Shown: one piece after another, positions 45,201 to 55,796 of the stretch
How positions within the stretch are numbered: the stretch's first letter is position 1
Layout of the letters: every line of letters begins with the position of its first letter
NCBI RefSeq assembly: GCF_000002235.5
Contig: NW_022145563.1
Location: 62,001 to 126,000 of the forward strand
Length of the DNA stretch: 64,000 nt
Origin: Strongylocentrotus purpuratus
Taxonomy: Eukaryota > Echinodermata > Echinoidea > Camarodonta > Strongylocentrotidae
Reading direction: 5' to 3'
The notes under the pieces: model-generated
The model's input: the letters and a program-made list of their open reading frames with translations, nothing else
The model's database searches: none
What the model was told of the DNA's origin: nothing
Program-made: the position numbers and the translations under genes

Positions 45201-48200
45201 GCTCTCTTTTCTAGAGATTCAAAAACAACATTTAGAATTTACATCAGTATTGTATAACTTATTTTCAAAGGGTGAGGGGTTATCTATTGAAAATGTATGT
45301 ATAACTATAAAATGTTAATATTCTTTTTTGGCATAAAAAAAAAGAAAATAAATGTCTATTGCCCATCATCTGTAAAACTATTTTTTTGTTGTAAAAAGAA
45401 CAGCTTGTACATGTGTAGTTTGTAGTATCAATTGACATCCTTATTAATGAAATGGGCCTTTTAAAATTGTTTGTTGTTGTTGTATATCTTAATGTTAAAA
45501 AAGAAAGATGGAATGGTATACCGGTATATGTAAAGTTAGGAAGTCTTCAGCCAGAATGACAAGTCTTATACAATTTGTAATAATGATGAGTTGAGACAGG
45601 GGTGTTTCATAAAGCCTTTTTTCAATGACAAATGACAAAAATCAGTGAAAAATCTGCTTATAACCAATCAGAAGCAAGGATTTTAGTAGCTTATAACAAA
45701 AACTGTCATTTGTCACTGATGACAAGTTTTTGTGAAACACCCCCTTTTCTTCTTTTGTACTCTCATCCCATTAGAGAGTCAGTACATCTTATCTTACATG
45801 TTAACAATCTATGATCTTTTTGATTTGCAGGCTTGGCAGTACCGGTTGTTGGAGTCAACTCATTTGCCACATGCCACAAACTCATTGACAGAATGGTCAC
45901 AGTCACGTAAGTAATGTTACAAGCTTTGCTTTCAAGTCGATAGTTGTTTAATTTCAGTGTGTTGTCCAAACTTGATATGCCTATTACTGCTCACTCATCC
46001 CCATCCTGTTATCATAAGATCTAAAGTACATCAACTTTAGACATGTCTTCAGAAGATTTTCTGTTAGGGCTTTCAGGGAATCACCTTTTACTTGCAAATT
46101 GGCAACACTAGTATATTCAATGTTACTTGTTACAGCAAAATGTTATGTATTTTATAATAAAATGTACAACTACCGGTAATTAGAATGTGTTGACATCATT
46201 CGGACAGCCTTTTGCCAATTCTAATATGGTTTTGTCATCATTTCATTTCAGTCAATGAACTAGTCTGTACTGCAACAAACTAAATTGATTGAATATGAAC
46301 GATATATTTAATGAATTGGAATACATCTCTACCAGATTCAAACCATATATATGGTATTGGGAGACCACAATATGGCAGAAAATTGCAAATACAATTGTCC
46401 CAACCCCCTCCCCTAAAAATGGCACCTCATCTGTGATCTTGACGTTTGATATTTACAGGGAAGACACGATTGCCTTAGCCATCCTTAGATATAGATTGAG
46501 GTAGAGAAAGCTGTGGATGTTCATTGAGATTTTATGTCATTGTTTCTCTCAAAGACTTCAGCTACATGTATAGGTCTACCACTTGTTCTACTTGAGAAGA
46601 ATAAAGTTGTACCTTGTGTTTGACGATTATACCATGTTTACAGGTTAAGACCAGTTTTGGAAACGCCCCCCTCTCAAAAAATGAAACGGAAACTCTTATT
46701 ACCAATCATGTGAAAGAATATGTTTTGACTAACACGTGATGATACAAATTTTGCCAGGACCGCCTACTAATTGACATATTTGGTAAATTATTATATCTAT
46801 TTGGACCAGATAGATATCGCGCATGTGTCACGCACGTGTCGCGTAGTCCCAGATATATCTGTCTGTGTACAGTGCTTGTAACTTTACCAAGACTGGGCCA
46901 AATTTCTTATCATTTTGTGATTCAAGAACCTTGCAGTACACACCAATACTTATATGCTAGATGATCAACCTTTTCTGATCGATTCCACAACGTTTCTTTC
47001 ACAATGCAATCGCATGACCAAAACTGATCTTTACCTTTAAACACATTTGATGATTATACAATGTTTAATGTCTCTGTTTTACAGGGAGGACAGCATTGCC
47101 TTAGCCATCCTTAGATTGATTGAGGTGGAGAAGGCTGTAGTGGAAGGAGCAGGGGGCTACAGGTTTATATTTGATGATTATACAATGTTTAATGTCTCTG
47201 TTTTACAGGGAGGACAGCATTGCCTTAGCCATCCTTAGATTGATTGAGATAGAGAAGGCTGTAGTAGAAGGAGCGGGGGCTACAGGTTTAGCAGCCATCC
47301 TCAGCGGGCATCTCCCTGAGCTAGCAGGCAAAAGGTTGGTAGCTAGGCCCTACATGTATGTCAAAAGGATTTCCATCCAACATGTTATAATGCAGTGTTT
47401 GGTTTGCTTTGATTATGGCAACCTAAAATAGGTTCGATCATAAATTCAGTTTACTTCATCGTGATTACTATTTGGTTAATGTTCTTCCTATTTTTTCTTT
47501 CTAATTTAGCCCTTGTTTTATAAACGTAATCTTCAAATTGGGAAACATTGATTCCATTTACTGTATGTTTTGTTATATAAAGTGCAAAACATTGAAGAAC
47601 ATTGTTTAGAATCAGGAACACTTACATTGGATACTCTATTTAAAATGTCAAAGATCAAAGTGTAAATGTACATTTTTAAAATTATTTATAAGCACATGCA
47701 TATTCATGAGTATCTGATTTCATGATGGGACTATCTTGAGAAGATCGTTTTGGTCTTTTATAGTATCCTCAATTCCATGTACATGTATAATTATGTGCAT
47801 CTGCTCGGTTCTTCTGATCTTTGAGGGGGAATTAAACAAAATTAAACTTGTCCTTGATTTCAACGATGGTAATAGCAAATGTCAATATATTGTTCAATCT
47901 TGATTTCTTTTATTACAGAGTTGTGGTGCCGATGTGCGGGGGTAACATTGATACCACCGTTCTAGGGCGTGTCTTGGAGAGGGGTCTGGCTGTGGACAAT
48001 CGTATGATCCGGTTCATCGTGACGGTCAGTGACCGGCCGGGAGGCATCGCAGAGCTCACCCAGAAACTTCTTAGGTTGGGAGTCAGGTACGGAGAACATT
48101 GATGTGTTTTTATAATATGAAATAGAATTGACCCTCTGTGCTCATCATTGGGGGAGGGGGGCAGGAGGGGGGATGCCCATTCTCCCTCTTAAGCCTGGGG

Positions 48201-49410
48201 CACTTTTTATGGACTGGTCAATGAATCATGGATGTTGTATTATACAACTCTAAAAAACAAAAATCCTCAAATTGTGGATGCCCCCCATTCCCTGCCCCCC
48301 ATTCCCTGCCCCCATTCACAGAAATGGAAATTATGGAAGTTATGGAATAAAAGTTTTATTGAAGTTTTGCTGTGTATGGTTCAGAATAATGATACAATTA
48401 TTTGAGGTCCAGCCCCTACACCCGAAACAAATATGTTAAGTCTTGGCTGTTGAAGTTATGATTAAGAAGGACATGACTGAATGCGCCTAGCAGGCAGCCG
48501 TCTCTGTTTTTGCTCTGAATTTTACCGTGTTTAACTGATAATCTGAGTGTATGCTGTTTTATTGTTGATCAATTGTCAATGTATTTTTTATGACATGAAG
48601 AATGCGATGCATATCTATATTTATATCTTAATATCTCTAATGTTCACCTTATAATATTCATATTTGTCTTGCAATGTATCTTTGTATTTTATCAACATGT
48701 ACATAATTGTTTTCCCTCTCTGTCCATCTGTCTCCTTTCTCCCCTCTCTCTCTCTCTCTCTCTCTCTCTGTGTCTCTTTCTCTTTCTCTCTTTCTCTCTT
48801 TCTTTCTCTCTCTCCTGCTTTCCCATCTCTCTTTCTTTTTATCTCAAATTTTTAAATTGAAATATTGTATAAGATTAATGGTATATAGTATATACACGCT
48901 CTTCATAATTATGTAGATTGTAGTGTGACATCTTGAAATGTATACTTGCTTTTTTCCAGCAATTTACTCATGTGCAATTCAGTTACTTTTTACTGTGATA
49001 TCACTTGAAATGTATAATTGTCTTCACCATCAATGTTTTATTCATGCACAATTCAGTTACTTGTAACTGCGATACATGGAAATGAATCAATAAATACCAT
49101 TTATCTATCTATCTATCTTTCTTATTCATGCATGTGTTTATCTATTATTTTTTGCAGTATCAAGGACATTTTCCACGAGAGAGCTTTCCTGAAAAGTGCA
49201 ATATTTCAAGTTCAGGTAGGTCTATCAGATGTCCTTATTCCCCTCCATTCCTGTTACCTACATGACTGAAGTAGATCATTTGAATTTGAAGTATAGATTG
49301 ATACATGTATAGACAGAAAGATTGGTAGATAGACAGATATAGAAATAGAAAGAAAGAGATAAAGTGAGAGAGAGAGAGGGGTCTATATTGAGAGGTCGAT
49401 AGAAAGAGGC

Positions 49411-49442
<32 letters not shown>

Positions 49443-49570
49443 GCAGAGAGAGGGAGAGAGAGAGAAAGAGAGAGAGGGAAAGAGGTCAGAGGACAGATAT
49501 AGAAATAGAAAGAAAGAGATAAAGTGAGAGAGAGAGAGGGGTCTATATTGAGAGGTCGATAGAAAGAGGC

Positions 49571-49606
<36 letters not shown>

Positions 49607-50020
49607 AGAGGGAGAGAGGTCTATATTGAGAGGTCGATAGAGAGAGGCAGAGAGAGAGAGAAAGAGAGATTAGTTAGAGAGAGAAAGCAACCAAAAATTG
49701 AGATATAGAGGGAGAAAGATAACACAGATAGAGGGTGTGACCCGGTGTGTATAAGTGGGTATGTGTGTGTAAGAGAGAGAGAGAGTGGGGGGGGGGGGGG
49801 GGGGAGTGGGGGGAATAGTAGAAAACAATCCATTATTAGAGCAATCAGCAAGTGAAATAGACCTCTTCAAACGTCACCTACAATTGACTCTCCAATTATT
49901 TTCTTCCAACTACAGGTCAAGTGTATTGTTGAGACGACGGGCGAGGTCCACGCTGAACGACTTCACAAGATGTTACAGGAGAACTACTCCACCCTCATCT
50001 GGGGCCCAGAGGACATGTAA
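36351..50020 (+). CDS. PLP-dependent L-threonine/serine ammonia-lyase with C-terminal ACT domain
   Basis: Fold-type II PLP enzyme deaminating threonine (and probably serine) to a 2-oxo acid plus ammonia; the single ACT domain suggests allosteric control by an amino acid. Exons: 36351-36623, 40622-40692, 41210-41255, 41627-41812, 42569-42624, 43966-44128, 45104-45194, 45831-45906, 47209-47334, 47919-48086, 49158-49215, 49916-50020. They sum to 1419 nt, 472 residues, all in phase. Residues 1-65 are an acidic extension. [11 protein letters not shown] carries the PLP lysine at ~117; SAGNHA (141-146) is the substrate loop; PVGGAGL (241-247) holds the phosphate; MCGGN puts Cys369 at the PLP N1 contact, where many relatives have Ser. 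Residues ~393-472 form the ACT domain ([16 protein letters not shown]). Size and architecture fit the one-ACT 'medium form' threonine dehydratases (TdcB/IlvA relatives) rather than vertebrate SDS. Two ATGs are adjacent (36351, 36354); no upstream in-frame ATG precedes a stop. Exons 3, 7 and 10 have upstream partial copies. Confidence 0.95.
36719..37135. mobile_element. About 417-bp TIR element (TTAAAGGTAAAGACC family), full copy
   Basis: Begins TTAAAGAGAAAGACCAGTTA and ends ACTGGTCTTTACCTTTAA, giving inverted ends. The interior includes AAACATTGTGGAATCGATCA, ATTGGTGTGTACAGCAAGG and GGCGGTTTCCCGGCAAAATT. Four further copies occur in the window. Lies in the ammonia-lyase intron after coding exon 1. 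Confidence 0.85.
37315..37501. mobile_element. Single-arm copy of the long-TIR element
   Basis: AAAGGCCCACTGCACAGCTT, TACTTGCGCCCTCTATATAA, GAGTTGATGAGATAACCTCC, GTCTAATCCCTCCTGTAAAC. Same orientation as the 29.9 kb copy. Begins 180 bp after the TTAAAGGTAAAGACC-family element in the ammonia-lyase intron. Confidence 0.8.
37557..37667 (+). repeat. CT and poly-C tract
   Basis: GTCTCTCT repeats, then C20-class run at about 37634-37652, then CT repeats, within the ammonia-lyase intron after coding exon 1. Similar CT tracts occur at 40210-40262, 48740-48830, 58831-58879 and 59563-59642. Confidence 0.9.
37740..40390 (+). other. Long ammonia-lyase intron, no further feature seen
   Basis: Intron between coding exons 2 and 3. 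Apart from a small direct repeat (TGACCTTGAGCACAGAGTG twice near 37840-37878), a CT tract (40210) and the start of the exon 3 duplication (40393), no gene or element was recognised. Confidence 0.6.
40481..40529 (+). repeat. Partial duplicate of ammonia-lyase exon 3 with its acceptor
   Basis: 49 of the 71 exon 3 bases are copied here, encoding [16 protein letters not shown], and preceded by an intact TAG acceptor and about 85 bp of the same intron. The true exon is at 40622-40692. After the copied part the sequence diverges into an immediate stop (TTTAAATATATAA) and no donor is evident. The duplicated unit is about 150 bp. Confidence 0.9.
41838..42240 (+). repeat. GA/GACA microsatellite in ammonia-lyase intron
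   Basis: Mixed GAGA and GACA repeats with three internal copies of an AAGCTCAAGATRAGGAGAG-type phrase (near 41993, 42096 and 42187), so the array has a roughly 100-bp higher-order unit. It starts about 25 bp after the exon 5 donor. Confidence 0.9.
42962..43177. mobile_element. 216-bp foldback element in ammonia-lyase intron
   Basis: The left arm (ACACTATGAACATGACTGAC, AAAGCGGACAAAATATACAG, TAGACAAAGGAACATCCCTT) is almost exactly repeated in reverse complement on the right (AAGGGATGTTCCTTTGTCTA, CTGTATATTTTGTCCGCTTT, GTTCATAGTGT). Arms are about 95 bp and the loop about 30 bp. High arm identity suggests a young insertion. Confidence 0.9.
43887..43908 (+). repeat. Partial duplicate of ammonia-lyase exon 7 5' end with its acceptor
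   Basis: 22 bases matching the start of exon 7 (43966) at 19 positions, preceded by the same ACTGTTGTATCTTTGTTGCC and TAG acceptor. The three differences are all C in the exon and T in the copy. The unit of about 79 bp is in tandem with the real exon start. Confidence 0.85.
44793..45062 (+). mobile_element. tRNA-derived SINE, near full length
   Basis: A-box region GTGGTCTTGTGGATAAGTCG near 44799, B box GGTTCGAGTCC at 44842-44852. A conserved body (TGGCAAGATATTAATC, GCCGGGATAAAAGTTGGAGC) is followed by the tail ATAAATATCCAATATTATTA. Inserted in the ammonia-lyase intron just 40 bp before exon 8. The relative at 55.8 kb shares the central body. Confidence 0.8.
45598..45745. mobile_element. 145-bp TIR element, same family, copy 2
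   Basis: Starts GGGGTGTTTCATAAAGCC, ends TTTTTGTGAAACACCCCC, with central CCAATCAGAAGCAAGGATTT. It matches copy 1 in reverse orientation. Sits in the ammonia-lyase intron 85 bp before exon 9. Confidence 0.8.
46459..46516 (+). repeat. Degraded duplicate of ammonia-lyase exon 10
   Basis: Starts after TTTACAG and reads GAAGACACGATTGCCTTAGC, then CATCCTTAGAT with a frame-breaking insertion and a TAG at 46501-46503. It aligns with the start of exon 10 (47209). The older of two upstream copies. Confidence 0.85.
46637..47041. mobile_element. About 405-bp TIR element, same family, opposite orientation
   Basis: Starts near AGGTTAAGACCAGTTTTGG and ends AACTGATCTTTACCTTTAA; internal words are reverse complements of the 36.7 kb copy. 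It lies exactly between two partial copies of ammonia-lyase exon 10 (46459 and 47085). Confidence 0.85.
47085..47162 (+). repeat. Recent tandem duplicate of ammonia-lyase exon 10, possible cassette exon
   Basis: Nearly identical to the first 77 bases of exon 10 and preceded by the same 40-bp intron end (TTTGATGATTATACAATGTT ... TTTTACAG), 124 bp upstream of the true exon. An added base shifts the end so that a CTACAG/GTTTAT donor-like junction follows at 47163. The piece 47085-47162 is 78 nt, and splicing it in would insert 26 residues ([19 protein letters not shown]...) in frame. Confidence 0.85.
49330..49690 (+). repeat. GA microsatellite with 160-bp higher-order duplication
   Basis: A block GAGAGGGGTCTATATTGAGA ... 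GTCGATAGAAAGAGGCAGAG occurs at about 49373 and again at about 49533, with a third partial copy at about 49614. Lies in the last ammonia-lyase intron. A G run (49788-49804) follows. Confidence 0.9.
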
Positions 50021-50102
50021 CCCCCCCCCCCTCCCCCCCCCCCCCCCCCCCCCCCTCCACCTTCCCCTCCCCCTCCACCTTCCCCTCCCCCTAAACCATC
50101 CA
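50021..50102 (+). repeat. C-rich tract immediately after the ammonia-lyase stop
   Basis: Directly after TAA at 50018-50020 come C runs of 10, 20 or more, followed by repeats of CACCTTCCCCTCCCCCTCCA. It forms the start of the 3' UTR; the complementary strand is G-quadruplex-prone. Confidence 0.9.
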
Positions 50103-52101
50103 ACGACTGAGTGGTCCGTTTGGAGCCTGAGGGGCGTTAACACATATACTTTTAGCACAAAGTTAACGTCGTTCTGGCACCAAACAGGTGAAATGAGATA
50201 CAGGTGTATAAAGAAATCTATTTTGTATTAGTCAGTGTGTGAACACTTTAAACATTTGTACGTATCTTGATAGAGAGTGTGTGTGTGGTAAAGGTGGTAT
50301 TCGTTCCCACTCTATTTGTTTGAGCTAGCTGGCCTTTTTAATAATGATATGCTTCAACTGTAATTGAAAGGGGTCCAGACAACTCGACTCAAAGCCAGCT
50401 CGCCCCTGGACAACTTGCCACAATTAAAAAGTTTTCTGAGACTCACAATTTCCATGTTTCCTGTCATGACTGTGTTTATAAAAGCATAATGAATACATAA
50501 AATGACAATTTCATCTCAGATGAGGGATTTTAGATCTAGAAATCATGAGGGGTAAAAAGTGGGGCAAGTAGTCCGAAAAGGCACCCCACCCTGGACAACT
50601 CTACCATGGCGAGTTGTCCAGGGTATTGTGTCGAGTTGTCCAGGGTTGAGCTGTCTTTGGGTCGAGTTGTCTGGGATTCAATTGAAATAATGACAAATTT
50701 GACACTACAGATTTCTGTCCTGTGTGTTCAAAGGTCTTATTTATATTATTGCATATTGAACTATCGTATTGTTTTGTTTTGGTTGTTGAGAGCCAGAAGG
50801 GTATTAACTTGCTTGATTTTACAGAGTTAAGACCCTTCTGGTCCTCACCAGGCAATATCTTTTCACTTTATTCTTGCTTTTAAAGGCAATGTGGAGTTCA
50901 TATTTCAAGTTGAAATAATGACTGGAAATGTAATTTTCTTTGATATATCAAAGGGACTGAAATAACTATGTATAGAATTTGTTTTGGTGACAAATCTTTG
51001 CTACATTTAATGCGGCTAGAAAGGTGACATGAAAGAGCCCGATGTTTATAATTGATTCAAAGAAATATTCAAATTTCTGGCAATGAAAGAATACAAGTCG
51101 ATATGTCAATAATCTAGAATTTAATTTTTTTTCCTTCTTTCTTTGCAGTCACACTATAAAGATATGTAGACTTTATTTTTCCTTTGCGACAGAGATAATC
51201 TTTTAGCTGAAGGTAGTCATCCATTTATTTCATGTTTACTACATGTTATGTATTATCAAACGCTACTATTGAATGAAGCGCACTGTAATATAGGGCGGAG
51301 TTATTTTGATTAATCTGAAATATATATCGAAAGATAAATTTAAAATGTTTGGAGATTTAAGAAAGTAATCTATATTATAATGATATATCAAATAAGCATT
51401 AACCAAAGTCCGTAGGCATTTGAGATGTTTTTAAATCGTATGCCTCTTTTACTGAAATGGAAAATGTGTGAAGAATTCATTTTTGAAGTACTGTCATACA
51501 AATCAGTTTTTTAAATTTCTACATGACTATATTATTTCAATTCTGTTTTTTTTTATACTTCAAACATTATAATTATTAAATTAATATGTCGTATGTAAAT
51601 TGAAGCTCATAAGCAATACATGTAAACAAAATGCCAAAAATATAAATCTGTTTGAGAGTTGCAAATAATTGTTTTGTTTTGTTTTGTCAAGCTTTATGAT
51701 TTGTTTTAAATCTAGCAAGTAAGGATTTAATGAAAGAAAGCTTGAAATTTTTTATTTTTTGTAATCACATTGAAGCTAGGATTGGAAATGATTGAAGATT
51801 GAAATAGAATTGAAGTACTCTGGTTATGGTATTCAACATTTACTGATTTTTTTTTTAGACATCCACAATATTAATTAATATTTTTAATCTATATTGCCTG
51901 AATTTAGTGGTAATCTTCCTTTATTTAATTGCCAGACTCTTCCTTTAATGTCCTTTTCTACAAAAGTAAATCTGAATTTAGCTTGTTTGCATTTTGTATC
52001 TATGTTGTTAGTAATCCCTCATCTGTCAATGTAAGTAAAAAGTTGTAAATACTAGAGTTATATCAAATATATATATTTCCCTTTACCATCATGTGTATGT
52101 A
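50103..52101 (+). other. Ammonia-lyase 3' UTR and downstream intergenic DNA
   Basis: AT-rich. A short segment 50385-50700 repeats GAGTTGTCCAGGG / ACAACTCGAC-type words in both orientations (a degraded foldback). No AATAAA is obvious within 300 bp of the stop. No coding potential seen to 52.1 kb. Confidence 0.5.
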
Positions 52102-52822
52102 AGGGCTATTATTAACCGTATCAGACATCTGAGCAGGGCAAATTTTAAATGTTATTGCCCTCAAGGTTTGATGGATAAGTCAACAAAATTACAATAAGTT
52201 AGTCCGCTCAGAAAAGTCAATGGGATTTTGTGTGTAATTTGGCGTGCAATATAGGTTATACAGTAAACCAATGCGCAAATATTTTAGCCCGCTCAGAACA
52301 GTCAATGGGATTTGTGTGTAATTTGGCGGGCAATATAGGTTATACAGTAAGTCAATGGACAAATATTTTAGCCCGCTCTGAAAAGTCAATGGCAAAATGC
52401 GTGTTAAACTAGTGAGCAATAATATAGTGCCAGTTGTAATTTACATCGCGCATCAGCTATTGTAATTTACATCGCGCATCGTGTATAAGAAAATGCGCAC
52501 TTTGCGCGAACTCATTGTGACGTAACAATCACACCCTAGGCAAACTGTTTGCAGTGTATCGAAAATCTGTCAAACACTGGATGAACAGTGCTGGTTTGAA
52601 AATGTTTTTGCAACTTCTAATGCTAGGAAACCCTGTGAAGCCTACATAATTTAAGAGTATAAGATAGTAAGAGTATCTTGTTTGCTCTAGATGTCTGATG
52701 TGGTTAAAAATAGTAATATTGACTGCCTAATTCGGGGCAATACGACTTGTCATATATCACCCTCACCTTCGGTTCGGACGATATATGTCGTATTGCCCAG
52801 AAGGCAGTCAATATTACTTAAT
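52102..52822. mobile_element. Composite element with inverted ends, tandem repeats and a terminal hairpin
   Basis: TTAACCGTATCAGACATCTG (about 52112) is matched in reverse by ATGTCTGATGTGGTTAAAAA (52691). Inside, 52199-52400 is about two and a half tandem units of about 93 bp (CGCTCAGAAAAGTCAATGGG, TGCAATATAGGTTATACAGT). At the right, 52713-52818 is a hairpin (TAATATTGACTGCC ... GGCAGTCAATATTA). No ORF. Confidence 0.65.
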
Positions 52823-53220
52823 TATTCAAACTGAAATGGGAAAGATCAGTAATAGGTTATCAAGGTTATTAAGTTGTCTTAAGTTGGTACTCACCACCTC
52901 ATTTTGATGTTCTTTCGAGCTTACACAAGAACTTATTATAAATAAAATTGTCAACCTATAATTGTTAATCTTTCTTAATTATGAATTTGATATTCATGAG
53001 TGTTATGTTTCAACAGTACAAGTTGAACTATAGGAAAATTCACATCTAGTTGTCAAGTGTGTGTCTCTCTCTTTCTACCTCTTGTCCTAACATATCACCT
53101 AGTCCCAGGTGTAGTATTTTGTGCAGTGGTGCATTTTTATCTGCTCATTTAACATGTTGCTTCATGCATGAATTTATATGCCATAGACATGTTGTCTGTT
53201 TGGAGCCAGAAGAGTATTAC

Positions 53221-53605
53221 AGAGCTGCCAACCATTCCGTTTTTGCCGGAATCACTCCCTTTTTTTCTTCACCAAATTACGGTAGTACATTTTTTCTTTA
53301 TAAAATACGTTATTAAATTTTTTTTTTTTACACACCGCACATCAAACAACTGCCCTAGAATGTTGATTTGAACACAAATTCAATAGAAAACTAACTTAGG
53401 TTAAAACATACTTGAAGAGAAAAATATTCTCAAAAAGAATAAAATGCAGATAATACCAAAATAACAGAAGGAAAAAATTCTTGCTTGTATGGAAAAAACA
53501 GCACGAGGAATGGACATTTCTGCATTGGAAGTGTGACGCGCATGGTTATAAGTTGTTTTTTTGCCATCATGGTTCCTTTTTTGATCGTACAAGGTTGGCA
53601 ACTCT
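53221..53605. mobile_element. TIR element with AGAGCTGCCAACC ends
   Basis: Left AGAGCTGCCAACCATTCCGT, right GTACAAGGTTGGCAACTCT: inverted termini of about 13 bp with one mismatch. The interior is T-rich and non-coding. Intergenic between the ammonia-lyase and ATPAF1 genes. Confidence 0.65.
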
Positions 53606-53920
53606 GGTGTTAGTTCATATACTATGATCTTCTGGTTCTACACAGACGATGTATTTCAGTTATTGCATTATACAAGATGTTTTGCATCAAATGTATACTG
53701 TGTATACATTTATACATGTAGTCTACTGAAGTAACAAACTGATTGATTCCATATCATATGGATGTAGGAGGATCAAATAGTGGTGTTATTGGCATTGATG
53801 CATTTGTATATATGATATACATGTATTTATGAATTTAATTCAACCATACTTGAGTCTTGAACTGTGTGTGAATCGAGTGTACAAAGCGAGTTAAAATTTT
53901 TCACCATTCTGTCCTGCTAT

Positions 53921-54094
53921 TCAACCTACTTTTAATAGTGACCACCTGTCTATAAAGACCACATTTGTTGTCCCCCTTTCATAAGGATTTCTGCTGAAAC
54001 GTGTACTAAAGGAACCTTATATGTGAAGACCACCTGCCTATAAAGCCCACTTTTCTTGTCTCCCTTGAGCGGTCTTTATATACAGGTTTTACTG
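53921..54094. mobile_element. TIR element of the ACAGGTTTCACT family, copy 4
   Basis: TCAACCTACTTTTAATAGTG to TATATACAGGTTTTACTGTA, with GACCACCTGTCTATAAAGAC identical to copy 1. Region between the ammonia-lyase and ATPAF1 genes. Confidence 0.75.
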
Positions 54095-54888
54095 TATTTT
54101 TAACCAGTCACCATACAGGGTATGCACAAGTTGTAAGCATTTTAAAGGTCGTCTTCTTGCATGCATTATTGTATTTATTACGTTGTGGCTGATGCTATGT
54201 ATGCTAACATGCAAATGCAATTCATTACTGGTACCTTGCATGTACATTCAGTTATGAAAGACACTGTACTTTAAAAAAAAAAGATCTACATTTCTTAATC
54301 AACTCGTGCATGATGCATGTATCTGTACATGAATATTTGTGTCTTTTTACAGTGCATATTATAATGCATCAACCTTAATTTGTCATCATGAATATATAAT
54401 TTTCTTCTGCAGCAATTACACATTTGATAATGTCTGGTTTCTGGTTTGTTTATTGATCGTTTATCATGTATCAATTTCCTGACTTAGTCAAGATGCTTTA
54501 GGTTTATTAATTTTTAGAGAAAATGATATTAAATAAGATATGAATGACATACTCATGCTGTGGATGGCTGGTGTATATTTTGTTTTGTGTGCCTTGGTAG
54601 TTGTTAGTCTTACTTAAGAGTAAATTTGCAACTTAACTTATTTGCACAATTATGTTATTTGACAATCTCTTTCCACATGATGGGGCATGTATTATGAATT
54701 TATACTTTCAGTGACTTATATACCAAATGCATGCCAAGAAACATAGCAAAGAAATAGTCAATTTACTTTCAATGAGATCATAAACCTTGGCTTTATATAA
54801 ATTCATGTTTACCAATGCTACACATGTTTGCGGTTTAATCAATCAACTTTTGATTTGTTATGTTTTATATTCATAGGCCTGTCTTCAC

Positions 54889-55090
54889 CAGCTCGAGATT
54901 GCCAAATAACCTGCTTTTTTTCTGATGCATCTTTACCAGCCCGAAGACTCGCACTGCGCGAACTCTGAGCAAAATATCTCAAGCTTCGAGGTCCAGTCTC
55001 GAGCTGATGAAGACGCGATTTGTAACTTTAGGCTATTTCTCAAATCAGAAATACCGGGCTATTTGGCAATCTCGAGCTGATGAAGACATA
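54889..55090. mobile_element. About 200-bp foldback element (GTCTTCACCAGCTCGAG ends)
   Basis: Left GTCTTCACCAGCTCGAGATT then GCCAAATA. Right TATTTGGCAATCTCGAGCTG then ATGAAGAC. A further internal copy of the motif (TCGAGCTGATGAAGACG) lies near 55000. Non-coding. Confidence 0.75.
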
Positions 55091-55160
55091 CCTCCCACAT
55101 GTGTTCTGTACAAGATGGTGTACCTAAGGTCTTAGTTCGATTGTGTAACTATGATCTTCA

Positions 55161-55294
55161 TTATCTCATCAAATAAGCTCTCAAGTAACATAAAAAAAAA
55201 GGGGGGATCATCATGGGGGACCATTGGTCACCGATTAGGCATTGTTTGCTACATGGAGGGCGCAAGTAGCTTTGGGTAGTGCAGTGGGGCTTTA
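55161..55294. mobile_element. Single-arm copy of the long-TIR element, reverse orientation
   Basis: TTATCTCATCAAATAAGCTC, GGTCACCGATTAGGCATTGT and GGGCGCAAGTAGCTTTGGG match the left arm of the 28.4 kb element. Confidence 0.75.
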
Positions 55295-55489
55295 ATTGAT
55301 GTGGAGGTACATTGGCATGATAAAGTACACTTTACATTAGATGTGTGTGAAGCATTTCATTTTAAGTATTTTATTGAAGAGCACAACATTGTAACATGAT
55401 ATGAATAAATTATTTACATGATGTGCTAAAAATATCACTCTGTGAAATTCAGTAACAATGAATGATAGGACTTGTTTATGAGGTAAAGA

Positions 55490-55692
55490 GCCAGAGAGAG
55501 GGGGAAAGAGAGCGAGGGGGAGGGGGAAAGAGCGAGGGGGAGGGGAAAGAGCGAGGGGGAGGGGAAAAAAGCGAGGGGGAGGGGGGAAAGAGAGTGAGGG
55601 GGAGGGGGAGGGGGACAGGGAATGAGGGGGAGGGGACAGAGAGTAAGGGGAGGGGGACAGAGAGTGAGGCTGAGGGAAATGGAGAGAGAAAG
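55490..55692 (+). repeat. GAGGGGGAGGGG tandem repeat, G-quadruplex-prone
   Basis: About a dozen units of GCGAGGGGGAGGGGAAAGA type with G runs of four to six. Long ORFs through it on both strands are artefacts of the repeat. Confidence 0.9.
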
Positions 55693-55796
55693 GGGATGAA
55701 AAAACCCTGCTTCACATGCATAGTTGGCTGCACTCCTGTTCATGGGGCCTCCATTTAACATCCTATCTGAGGGACAGTCTTGTTCAAAACACATCT

